64,000 bases of DNA from positions 62,001-126,000 of the forward strand of contig CANGWB010000002.1 of the NCBI GenBank assembly GCA_947457465.1, read 5' to 3'. Position numbers and translations under genes: made by a program. Positions 17,784 to 28,600 of this stretch are shown here, one piece after another (within the stretch, counting starts at the first letter, position 1; each line of letters begins with the position of its first letter). The DNA is from Chitinophagaceae bacterium. Its GTDB lineage: Bacteria; Bacteroidota; Bacteroidia; Chitinophagales; Chitinophagaceae. The notes beneath the pieces were generated by a model, which did no database searches, was not told where the DNA came from, and was given only the letters and a program-made list of their open reading frames with translations.

Positions 17784-17791
17784 TAATTTTA
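17784..17791 (+). promoter_or_regulatory. Putative -7 element of the M36 peptidase gene
   Basis: TAATTTTA, one base from TAnnTTTG, 42 bases before the ATG and 20 bases after the leuS stop. It would let the peptidase gene be expressed separately from leuS. Confidence 0.4.
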
Positions 17792-17833
17792 TCGCAGCAC
17801 CTCAAATCGTTTTCACCTCTGAATCCCTTTTAC

Positions 17834-20800
17834 ATGCGTCATTTATTTTTTCTGTTGGCCACAATGGTCATCACCGTATCTGCATTTGCTCAACCCAATG
17901 ATGCCGACATCAGTACGGCCAAGGCGCTGATCCGCTCACAAGCAACTGCGATCGGTCTTTCTGAAAAAGAGCAGGCCGAGATCAAAATCTCATCTGCCTA
18001 CAAAACAATGGATGGAATACAGATGGTCTATGCCCAGCAAAGTTTCAAGGGTATTCCGGTATACAATCAATTACAGGTACTTGCTTTTCGTGACGGAAAA
18101 TTAGTATCCAATATGGGCGCCCGTCGTACGGATCTGGAATCCGTATTGTCAACTGCTCGCACACAACCCCTGGTAACCGCGATCGATGCTGTCAGAAATG
18201 CATTACGGATATTCAAGGCAGAGCCTAAGGAGTTGGTGATCCCCGTGGATATCTCCAGCGATGCGCAGGTGTTTCGCTTTGGAACAGTGGGCGTTAATTC
18301 AGAGCCGGTAAAAGCGGAGTTGCTCTGGTTTCCAATGGAAAACAAGAAGAATGACATTCGATTGGTTTGGCAGGTCTTTATCACGCCTTACACATCCGAT
18401 CAATATTGGTTGATTCGTATCGATGCCCAAACCGGGGAAGAGATCAGTCGTCAATCGCTCACCATCACCTGTTCCCTGGACAAAGAGCCGCATGATGCGA
18501 TCAAGCATGCAACCTATCATGCCCGCCAGGCTGCAATTGCGAAGCGCAGAGCGAACAAGGCAAGCCTCAATTACGTACAACTTCAAAAAGAAAATAAAAG
18601 AGATTGGCGATTCAGTCCGCGTTTGATCGGCAATGCAACGTATCGCGTGATCAAATACCCGGCGGAGAGTCCGAATCATATCGGTGGTACGCCCAGTTTA
18701 CATACTAATCCTTGGGAAATGACGCCTGGCAATGCCACCTCTCTGAAATGGCATAGTTCTACCTCGACTGATTTCGATATCACGCGGGGGAACAATGTGT
18801 ATGCGCAGGAGGATCGGGATAATAACAACACCACGTTCGGAGCGGCAGGTACTTCTACAACGGCACTGCCGAATCTGACCTTTGATTTCACGTATGATTT
18901 CACCAAGGCGCCTACCGATCCCACATCCGATAATCAGAAGTTTGCTATCACTAATCTGTTTTACTGGAATAACATCATTCATGATCTGGCATATGTATAT
19001 GGATTTGATGAAGTATCCGGAAATTTCCAATTTGATAATCAAGGACGTGGTGGGGCGGCGAATGATTTTGTGATCGCGGATGCGCAAGATGCGAGTGGAA
19101 CCAACAATGCGAATTTTTCTACGCCGCCTGATGGTTCCCGCCCTCGTATGCAGATGTTTATTTGGACACCCGCTAACCCGGATCGCGATTCGGACATGGA
19201 CAACGGGATCATTGTGCATGAGTATGGTCATGGTATCAGTAACCGAATGACTGGCGGTCCAGCCAATACTTCTTGTCTGACAAATAGCGAACAGGCGGGC
19301 GAAGGATGGAGTGATTATTTTGGTTTGATGTCGACTACCGATTGGGCGACTGCCTCACTCACCTCAGGTTCGTCCCCTCGTGGCGTTGGAACCTATGTTA
19401 TCAATCAGCCTACATCGGGTACAGGCATTCGTCGTTTTCCGTATTCGACGAACATGAACATCTATCCGTTAACGTATGCCAACTTGCCGGGTTCAGCTGT
19501 TCCACACGGGGTGGGGGAGATCTGGTGTAATATGTTGTGGGAGATGACTTGGGCCATCATTCAAAAAGATCAAGCCATCAGCACAAATATGTTTTCGCCT
19601 GGTCCGACCAGCTCCATGGTGGGCAATGCAGCCGCGATGAAACTCGTGATGGAAGGGATGCGCTTGCAGGTTTGTAATCCGGGATTCGTCGATTCGCGCA
19701 ATGCTATCCTGAAAGCTGATACCCTGTTGTTCAACGCCCGTTATAGTTGTGTTATCTGGCAGGCTTTTGCTAAGCGCGGATTGGGTCGCAATGCTTCGCA
19801 AGGATCTAATGCAAGCATCACGGATGGTGTGGCTGATTTTAGTGTCGATGCCAGTTCATTTGTGGTCAATGAGAATTTCACTACCGCACCCGAAGGTCAA
19901 AACGTTACGTATACAAACAGAGTGATCGCAGGTAACTGTGGTCCGCTTAATAACTACACCCTGACCGATACACTGCCCACTAATGTAACCTATGTCAGTG
20001 GCGGATCTTACAACGCAACGAATCGGGTGGTGAGTTTCACGGGTATCAATATGGCGGCCGGGCAACAACAAACCTTTCCATTCACGGTAACGATCAATCC
20101 GGGTAGTTATTTTGCTCCGATCACGGCGCTCAATGACGCGGTGTTGAATACAACGATTCCACCGAGTTGGACGATCAATCCGACAACCGGCAATGCCTGG
20201 ACGATCTCCAATACCCAAAGCAGTTCCACGCCGAACGCTTATTTCATGGCGAACCCGGCCACTACATCCGATTCGCGTCTGGAGTTAACAAACTCCATTA
20301 CCCTGAATCCCAATACAGTTTCTAATTACACAACATTAAGTTTCAAGCATCGCTTCAATACGGAAGATGGATGGGATGGGGGTGTAGTGGAGGTGAGTAC
20401 GAATGGTGGCATCACGTGGAGCGATCTGGGATCTCGAATGATACAGGGTGGGTACAATAGCAGTATGGGTACCGGAAGTAATAATCCAATTGGAGGCCGA
20501 GCGGCATTCAGTGGTAATAACAACAACTTCCAGCAGACGATTGTGAACCTCAGTGAATATGCCGGTCAAACCATCAAGTTCAGGTTCCGTTTCGGTTCTG
20601 ATGACAACACGGCTCCTACGGGTGGCGGATGGTGGGTGGATGACATTGTGATCTATTCCGAACCGGCTGTTCGTATCCGTTCGAATCTCATCAACGGATC
20701 CGGTGTACGTACTTTTTTTGCAGATACGATCACGCGCATCACATTGGGATGTACGCCTGCTTCCATTACAACACAGCCTTCCAATGCCGGAAGTTGCGTA

Positions 20801-22435
20801 GGCGGAACGGCCACGTTCACGATCGCTGCGCAGGGAACAGCCTTGGTTTACCAATGGCAGATCAATACAGGTGCTGGCTGGAACAACCTCAGTAATGATG
20901 CTACTTACAATGGAGCGACTACGGCTACCCTGACGGTTTCGAATGTGAATGCCGGTATGGCTGGACATCAATTCCGTTGCGTGCTATCTAACACCTGTAC
21001 TGTATCACTATTATCCAATTCCGGATCACTTTCCATCGGCACGGCTTCTTCGATTACTAGTCAGCCTCAACCGGTAACGGGTTGTGATGGCGGAACGGCA
21101 TCGTTTGTTTTAGGAGCAACTGGTTCAGGAAATATTTATCAGTGGCAGTTGAATACAACCAGTGGATGGGTCAACATCACCAATGGTGGGGTTTACAGTG
21201 GCGCTACTACGGCCACGCTGACGCTGAGCAACATCACGATTCCACTGAGCGGATATGAATTCCGTTGTCTGTTGTCGAATGCGGGTTGTCCGTCGGTCAC
21301 CGCTTCTAGTTCAACGGTTCTGACGGTGCAGGCGTTGCCAACCATAACAGGACAACCTGTCTCCCGTACGATCTGTGTTGGCTCCGGAACCAGTTATTCG
21401 GTAACGGCTCAGGGAACTGCCCTGACCTACCAATGGCAGTTGAATACGCCCACGGGTTGGGTGTCGCTTTCGAATGGCGGTGCCTATGCGGGTGTGACAA
21501 CTCCCAACTTGATCATTTCAAATGCTACCCTGTTGATGAATAATGGACAATACAGATGTGTGGTGAACGGGGTTTGTCCGCCTGCACTGCTCTCCAATGC
21601 GGCTACACTCACTGTTCACGCACCGGCTACGGTGAGTGCTTTCCCAACCGACCAGGAAGTTTGTTCTGGTTCGGCGGTGACCTTTACTGTGAGTGGAACC
21701 AGTGTGCCAACCATTAATTATCAATGGCAAGTAAGTACGAATGGAGGTGCAAGCTGGACAGATATTTCTGGCGCTAACGGGGCCACGTATACAATCAGCA
21801 GTGTGCCCATGTCGGCAACGGGTAATCGATATCGTTGTTTGTTGTCGAATGCTACTTGTCCGGCGCAAGCAGCCTCAAATGTTGCGGTGCTGACGGTTCG
21901 CCAGCAACCTTCTGTTTTCTTGACAGCTGCGCCGCTGACCGGATTATTGCCCGGTCAGCAGACGGTTTTGACGACTACGCCTTCGGCTCCAACGGGTGGT
22001 ACCTACAGTTATACTTGGTCGCTGAACGGGTCGGCGTTGACGGTTTCTGGCAATACACTGACTGTGAATGTGACGCAGGTGGGCATTTATCAGACCGCGG
22101 TTCGGGAGTCTTGGCCCAGCGGTTTGGTTTGCTCGGCGAATTCTTCGATAGTGAATATTGTAGCCCTCGCCAGTGAGCGGTTGTTCATGTATCCTTCGCC
22201 GAATGACGGGCGGTTTACGGTGTCTTATTACAATTCCGGTGGGGCCAGTGGTCAGCGTTGGATCCGGGTGTATAATGGATTGGGGTCCTTGGTTTATGAT
22301 CGGACCTTCCCCATTGCCGGAACGTATACGCTGATCCCGATCGACTTGCAGCGCATGGCTCGCGGGATCTATTATGTGGTTGTAGGGGATGGCAGCGGCA
22401 AGCGTTTGACAGAGGGCAAAGTACACGTCAGATGA
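17834..22435 (+). CDS. Secreted M36 (fungalysin-like) metallopeptidase with T9SS sorting domain
   Basis: This is a large secreted zinc protease of 1533 aa. In order: a signal peptide (residues 1-19, ending AFAQ); an FTP-type propeptide to about 200; the M36 catalytic domain with HEYGH at 462-466 and the third zinc ligand Glu490 in GEGWSDY; a DUF11-like domain (about 676-770); a MAM/jelly-roll-like domain ending GGGWWVDDIVIYSE (about 775-955); four Ig-like repeats with the core YQWQ (about 974-1365) plus one divergent Ig-like domain; and a type A T9SS C-terminal domain from about 1450 (MYPSPNDGRFTV). The product should cross the outer membrane by T9SS and stay on the surface or be released. 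The substrate is unknown. Confidence 0.92.
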   Translation: MRHLFFLLATMVITVSAFAQPNDADISTAKALIRSQATAIGLSEKEQAEIKISSAYKTMDGIQMVYAQQSFKGIPVYNQLQVLAFRDGKLVSNMGARRTDLESVLSTARTQPLVTAIDAVRNALRIFKAEPKELVIPVDISSDAQVFRFGTVGVNSEPVKAELLWFPMENKKNDIRLVWQVFITPYTSDQYWLIRIDAQTGEEISRQSLTITCSLDKEPHDAIKHATYHARQAAIAKRRANKASLNYVQLQKENKRDWRFSPRLIGNATYRVIKYPAESPNHIGGTPSLHTNPWEMTPGNATSLKWHSSTSTDFDITRGNNVYAQEDRDNNNTTFGAAGTSTTALPNLTFDFTYDFTKAPTDPTSDNQKFAITNLFYWNNIIHDLAYVYGFDEVSGNFQFDNQGRGGAANDFVIADAQDASGTNNANFSTPPDGSRPRMQMFIWTPANPDRDSDMDNGIIVHEYGHGISNRMTGGPANTSCLTNSEQAGEGWSDYFGLMSTTDWATASLTSGSSPRGVGTYVINQPTSGTGIRRFPYSTNMNIYPLTYANLPGSAVPHGVGEIWCNMLWEMTWAIIQKDQAISTNMFSPGPTSSMVGNAAAMKLVMEGMRLQVCNPGFVDSRNAILKADTLLFNARYSCVIWQAFAKRGLGRNASQGSNASITDGVADFSVDASSFVVNENFTTAPEGQNVTYTNRVIAGNCGPLNNYTLTDTLPTNVTYVSGGSYNATNRVVSFTGINMAAGQQQTFPFTVTINPGSYFAPITALNDAVLNTTIPPSWTINPTTGNAWTISNTQSSSTPNAYFMANPATTSDSRLELTNSITLNPNTVSNYTTLSFKHRFNTEDGWDGGVVEVSTNGGITWSDLGSRMIQGGYNSSMGTGSNNPIGGRAAFSGNNNNFQQTIVNLSEYAGQTIKFRFRFGSDDNTAPTGGGWWVDDIVIYSEPAVRIRSNLINGSGVRTFFADTITRITLGCTPASITTQPSNAGSCVGGTATFTIAAQGTALVYQWQINTGAGWNNLSNDATYNGATTATLTVSNVNAGMAGHQFRCVLSNTCTVSLLSNSGSLSIGTASSITSQPQPVTGCDGGTASFVLGATGSGNIYQWQLNTTSGWVNITNGGVYSGATTATLTLSNITIPLSGYEFRCLLSNAGCPSVTASSSTVLTVQALPTITGQPVSRTICVGSGTSYSVTAQGTALTYQWQLNTPTGWVSLSNGGAYAGVTTPNLIISNATLLMNNGQYRCVVNGVCPPALLSNAATLTVHAPATVSAFPTDQEVCSGSAVTFTVSGTSVPTINYQWQVSTNGGASWTDISGANGATYTISSVPMSATGNRYRCLLSNATCPAQAASNVAVLTVRQQPSVFLTAAPLTGLLPGQQTVLTTTPSAPTGGTYSYTWSLNGSALTVSGNTLTVNVTQVGIYQTAVRESWPSGLVCSANSSIVNIVALASERLFMYPSPNDGRFTVSYYNSGGASGQRWIRVYNGLGSLVYDRTFPIAGTYTLIPIDLQRMARGIYYVVVGDGSGKRLTEGKVHVR

Positions 22436-22469
22436 TTCAATATATAATTGATTAACAATAGTTTGAACT

Positions 22470-22503
22470 AAAATCCCGTTCCCGAACAGGGGCGGGATTT
22501 TTT
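22470..22503 (+). terminator. Terminator of the M36 peptidase gene
   Basis: AAAATCCCG (22470-22478) pairs with CGGGATTTT (22493-22501), with additional C-G pairs towards the loop, and runs into a T tract. It lies 35 bases after the stop. Confidence 0.85.
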
Positions 22504-22540
22504 ATGACCAAAACCCTCAGTTAAGAACCCCGATTCCAAA

Positions 22541-22567
22541 CTCCCTCAACAATCTCAACTCCCTCAA
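22541..22567 (+). repeat. Nonamer array upstream of the giant gene
   Basis: Three 9-nt units CTCCCTCAA CAATCTCAA CTCCCTCAA. On the other strand they read GTTGAGNNN, the same core as the arrays in copA and in the copA-tsaE gap. No second arm is present. Confidence 0.65.
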
Positions 22568-22570
22568 CCT

Positions 22571-22597
22571 GATTTTTTGTGCATCGTACAAAAAATC
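22571..22597. repeat. Perfect A/T-rich hairpin upstream of the giant gene
   Basis: GATTTTTTGTGC (22571-22582) and GTACAAAAAATC (22586-22597) form a 12-pair stem with one G-T pair and the three-base loop ATC. A second small hairpin ACCCC-AAA-GGGGT follows at 22616-22628. Both lie between the terminator of the M36 gene and the ATG at 22656; either could affect expression of the giant gene. Confidence 0.6.
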
Positions 22598-22655
22598 AAT
22601 ATCTTGTCCCCCAATACCCCAAAGGGGTGTTAAAACATTACCCAAACTCTGTTTT

Positions 22656-25600
22656 ATGAGGAAATTTTACTTCCTGTTGATCGCCACTCTTTTTTCGTTA
22701 GTCACGTTTTCTCAGAGCTCGGCGAATTACACGTTTTCATTAGCTACGAATGGCTCAATGGTATTAGATCGAAATGGTGGTGCTACTGATATGTTAAGCG
22801 GCACAACCACTTTGTTGGGCCCGGGCAATGATGATGTGGCTTCGAGTATTTTCAATATTGGTTTTGACTTTCAATTCATGGGAGTTAACTACTCTCAGTT
22901 TTCGGCCAGTTCAAACGGTTTTTTACGCCTGGGGTCTACCGCTGTGGCAACAACTGCTTCAAGCCAGACCGGTACAGCTACTGGTCCAATTATCACTGCA
23001 TTCGGTGGAGACCAGGCAACTGTAACTAATGTTGCAGCAAACAGTAAGGTTCACTATAAAGTTTTTGGTTCTGCTCCCAATAGGGTGTTGGTGGTAGAGT
23101 GGGCAAATATGAAGATTAACTTTAATGGAGCAACAACCGCTACAGCAGGTGATGGCACCTACCAGGTCCTTTTGTATGAGACCAGTGGAATCGTGGATTT
23201 GAAGTATGGTGCGATGAGTGTAGCCACTGCTTTTACAACAGGTCCCGTCATTGGTTTTTCTGCAGGTACTACAGCGGGGGCCATCGCTAGTATAACTTCT
23301 TCTTCCAACGGGATTACTACCAATGGTACGGCCTGGATCAACAATACATATACTACTGGAACGATTACTAATCTTCACTCAACCAGTGATGGTAGCAGAA
23401 GAGTTTATTCATTTGTCCCTCCCGTTGCACCAACAGCACCCTCTGGGTTGACTTTTTCCGCTATAGGTACTAGTGGCATGACGCTCAACTGGACAGACAA
23501 CTCTTCCAATGAGGTCGCTTTTGCCATATTTAGATCAACAGACGGAGTGAACTACACCTATGTAAATCAGGTAGCTGCAAATACAACTAGCTCTGCACAA
23601 ACGGGACTTTTAGGCTCTACTACATATTTTTGGAGAGTACATGCCATGAGTGAAGGGGTTCTTTCCGGCCCTGCAAGTGGTTCGCAGATCACTAATTCAT
23701 GTCCTACTATTTCTGCAGGAACTTATTCGGTTGGACCGACCGGTGACTATGCTAGTCTTACTGCCGTTGCAACTGCTTTGGAAAACGGCACCTCGGGCTC
23801 GGTAATATTTGAACTCCAGTCTACATACACTATTGCTCCCGAATCTTTCCCAATTACGTTCGCAGGGAGTGGTTGTTTGCTGACAGGAGGAGTAACTATT
23901 CGTCCGCAGGCATCTGTGTCTAGTATGTTGTCTGTGACCAGCTCCAACTCGACTGCTACTATTGTTTTGAGTGGTATTCAGAACCTGACGATCGATGGTC
24001 GTCCGGGAGGTACCGGTAGCGCCAAGCTACTAACCGTTGCAAATACCAGCTTGACTGGTACTGCTGTACGTTATGTTAATGATGCAATTTCAACTACCCT
24101 CCGATATGTTGTTTTGACCGGCGTAAATAGTGCTGCCGCCGGTGCGGTGGTTACTTTTGCCGGTACCACGGGTGCAATCGGAAATGATAATAATACGATT
24201 GATAATTGCGATATCCGTGACGGAGCCACAACGCCCACCATTGGTGTATACTCACTTGGGCAATCTGCTACCATTACGAATGATAACAATACTATATCTA
24301 ACTGTAATATTTTCAATTATTTTCAATCCGGGAATGCTACATCGGGTATTAATATAAATTCTTTTAACAGTAACTGGACTGTTACTGGCAATAGTTTCTA
24401 TCAAACTGCAACTAGAACCTCCACAGTAAGCAATCAGCATTCTGGCATTTTCATAAGCAATTCTGGCAGCGGTTATGTGATAACCGGGAACTTCATAGGA
24501 GGTGGTGCGCCTTCATGTGGTGGATCCGCTTGGCAGTTGTTAGGAGCGTTTACAAACCGTTTTGTGGGCATTTCAGTAAGTGCCGCTGCCACTGCCACTA
24601 CCAGCATTCAGGGTAACACCATCGCCAATATCACCACAAACACAAACTCCAGCGCATCAACCGCAAATGGAAACTTCAGTGCCATTTGGGTATCGGGCGG
24701 TAATGCTAATATCGGAACTGTTACTGGTAACACGATCGGTTCTACTACCGGTACTGGAAGCATCAACGTAACGCTTCAATCAAATTCTGGCGGCACCTCC
24801 AACCTAATCGCTTATTCTGGATCGGGTGTTGCTGACATCCGGAATAACACAATTGGGGCTGTTACCCTCACAGGTGCTACCGCAACCATTGGACTTGGAT
24901 TCAATGGAATTTTTGTTTCGGGCGGAACACCGACTATTATCGGTAACGCTGTTGGAAGTCTCGTCACATCTAATAGCATAAATTCGGTTACCGCTTTCAC
25001 TGGAACCTCTACCGGTCATCAAACGGTAACAGGTATAAATGTCACTACAGGCGTAACCACTGCTACCACGATCAGCAACAATACAGTTTCCAACCTAAAT
25101 CAGAGTGGTACGTCTACCGTCCCCACAATTCGTGGTATTGTTTATTCCGGTACCGGTAACGGTGTTATATCCTCAAATACTGTTTTCAATCTCACCGGTG
25201 CAACATCCAACACCTCCCAATCAGGTGGTGTGACCGGCGTTATTGGTATTGTTTACACTGGTAGCTCTGCCAACGCGGAAGTTTCCTTGAATACGGTTTA
25301 TAATATCAGTGCTACCAATTCCGGAGCGGTTTCAACTGTTGCCGCTGGTATAGGATACTCGAACCCAACCTCAGGTTCAGTATTTCGTAACAGCATCTAT
25401 GATATTCGAAACGCTTCAACTGGTACGACTGCCACTGCTCCGCCGATGGCTGTCGGTATATTACTTCGTGCTTTTACCGCGGCAACCATTTCCAATAATA
25501 TGATTTCGCTTGGGAATGCACAACCCACAAATACGCAATTCGTGGGTATACTAAATAGCTTCTCCACATTAACAGCACGGATTTACTATAACTCCGTCAA

Positions 25601-28600
25601 CATACAAGGAACTGCAGCCTCCGGAGCATTGCCTTCGTTTGGTTTCCTTCGTGGCGATAATAGTACAACCGCAGTAACGACCTCTCTTGAAATTTTAAAT
25701 AATATCTTCACCAACACGCGAACTGGCGGTACGGGCAAGCATTACGCCATCGGGAATAACTTCGGCGCCACCGCTACTGCCACCGGTTGGGGAGCAAATG
25801 CCTCCAATTTCAACGTTTTAAATGCGGCAGCAGCAAATGTGGGCTATTGGACTACCGATCAAACGCTTTCTGGTTGGAGAACAGCTTCAGCCAGCGATGC
25901 ATCCTCGATTTCTGGCATTACTGTCAACTATCTCAATGCTGCAACAGGAGATCTTCATCTTAATATGGGTACTACTCCCACACAACTTGAGTCGGGTGGT
26001 ACTGTAATCGCTGGCCTAACTATTGACTATGACAACCAAACTCGCCCTGGCCCTGCAGGCTCCATAAACGGAGGAGGTCTTTCGCCGGACTTAGGAGCAG
26101 ATGAATTTGATGGTGTCGTACTTGATCTGACTCCGCCTTCAATTTCTTTCACTCCGGTATCTGCTGTATGTAATACTGCTGCTCAAACCATAACTGCTAC
26201 CATTACGGATGCAGCAAGTGGTGTGCCCACGTCTGGTACTGGGCTTCCTGTTCTTTATTGGAGGGTCAACGCTGGTCCTTGGCAATCGGCCACCGGAACG
26301 TTTGTCTCGGGCAACAACTATTCCTTTACGTTTGGCTCCGGCACTGCACTGGGTGATGTGGTTTCCTATTACTTAGCGGCTCAGGATAATGCTCCAACAC
26401 CCAATATCAGTGTGTCTCCGTCAACTGGAGCCTCTGGATTTACATCGAATCCGCCGGCTGCCTCTATACCCCCCACGGCGCCACTATCTTATGGTATAAC
26501 GCCGCTTAATGGAGTCTATACGGTTGGTAGCGGGGGTAACTTTGCCACATTGACGGCGGCAGTCAGCGCATACAACGCTAATTGTTTAACAGGACCGGTA
26601 ACATTCCTATTGACCGATGCGACTCCGTACAGTGCATCCGAAACATTCCCCATAACAATTAATGTTAATCCCACAGCTACTGCAACCAATACGCTTACTA
26701 TTAAGCCGGCCACTGGGGTAACTACAAGCATCATTGGTTCCGTTTCCTCAGGTGGTCTCTTCCGTATTTTGGGTAGTAATATTATTTTCGATGGATCGAA
26801 TGCTTCATCAAATAGCCGAAATTTAAGCATACAAAATACAAGCACTACCGGCCCACGAGTTTTCTTAGTCGGATCAGAAACGGCGACCCCGATTACTAAT
26901 GTCACATTGAAGAATATGTTTTTGCTAAACGGTAGCAAAGCATCAACATCTGCGCTTGCTATTCAAGTGTCTAATTCAATTGGAGCTGCAGGTAACTTCA
27001 ATAATATCCTGATCGAAAACAATTCTTTCGAAACGAGCTACGTCGGTATTTTCATGCTTGCTAATGTTTCAGCCGGAAATGGATCAGGTGTAGTCGTTCG
27101 AAACAATGGTCTGAACGTAACAGGACCAACAGCCCTTAACAATACTGGTATCTATCTTCAAGGTTTGGATGGAGCCATTGTTGAAGGAAATCAAATCGGA
27201 AATTTTGATGGTACTGTTAATGAGGTAGATTATGGTATTTGGCTTGCAACCGGAACGGCCAACACCACCATACGACAAAACACGGTCTCCAACCTTGTTT
27301 ATTCCGCAGCTTCCTCGAGTTCAATCTATGGAATAAGAGAGTCTTCCGGATTAATATCTTCAGGTAACATCATAACAGGCAACACAGTTTCTGAAATCAC
27401 TGCATCCAACGGTACTGGCACTGTGTTTGGTATTGATGCATCCGGGGGAGGAACACTGATTTCTCAGAACATAGTTTCTGGGATAAAACATAATAGTATT
27501 TCAACTTATGGATCCTATGGTATTAACATAAGCGGTGGAAATGGATCCCGGATTATCAACAACTTTGTAAGAGATATCAATCATGACATGACGGGCGGTA
27601 GCGCATTTTCTACCACCTTCGGCGTCTTTGGTATCCGAATTGCAACTGGTACTGGCCATCAGGTACAATTCAATACAGTTAACATGTACGGCGTCATGCC
27701 AGGAACGGCCGCCTCTAGCCAGTTATCTGCTGCCTTTGCTTTGGTCAGCACTGCATCTACAGGCTGTGACATTCGGAATAACATTTTCCGAAATGTTATT
27801 ACAGGCGGTACTACTTCAATTGCCCACGTAGCCGCCTACTTGCCTTCCAGTGCTGGTTCAGGTTTGAATCTTACATTCAATAACAACGCCTATTTCTTCG
27901 GTACGGATGCTGCGCGGCAGGGCGTGGGTCAGGCAGGTACCACAGCCGGGACGAACTTTTATGGAACGCTGGTTGCTATTACTGGCTATACATCAACACT
28001 TGGACAGGCAAGTAACGATAATAAGTCGTTTGCTTCATCGGCCTATTCTCCGTTTGTAAGTAATACGGATCTGCATCTAACAAATGCCTTGGGTGATAAC
28101 CTCTGCCTGAATGGTAAGGCCACACCTATCGCTGGTATTACTACTGACATAGATGGTCAAACTCGGAATGCAACCAATCCTGATATCGGCGCCGACGAAT
28201 TCACTGCGAGTGAGCCAACATTCGTTGGTAATAATCAGTCTGCTTGCTTTGGTCAAACAGTTGATCTGACTGCGGCTACTGTTACGAATGGTTCTGCTGC
28301 TGGATTATCATATTCGTACTTCACAGATGCAGCGTGCACAAATGCTGTTGCCACTCCTACGGCAGTAGGAGCCGGTACCTATTACATTCGCGCAAACTCA
28401 GGAGGTTGTTTACTTGAAAATATCCAACCTGTAACTGTCACCATCAATGCGCTGCCTACAGTATCTATTTCAGTTACTGAAACTTCCGGCACTACCGCAA
28501 ACGATGGCACGATCTGTGCCGGTGATGCCGCTACACTAACGGCATCAGGTGCTGCTACTTATGTGTGGAGCACTACAGCCACTACCGCTGCTATCACAGA

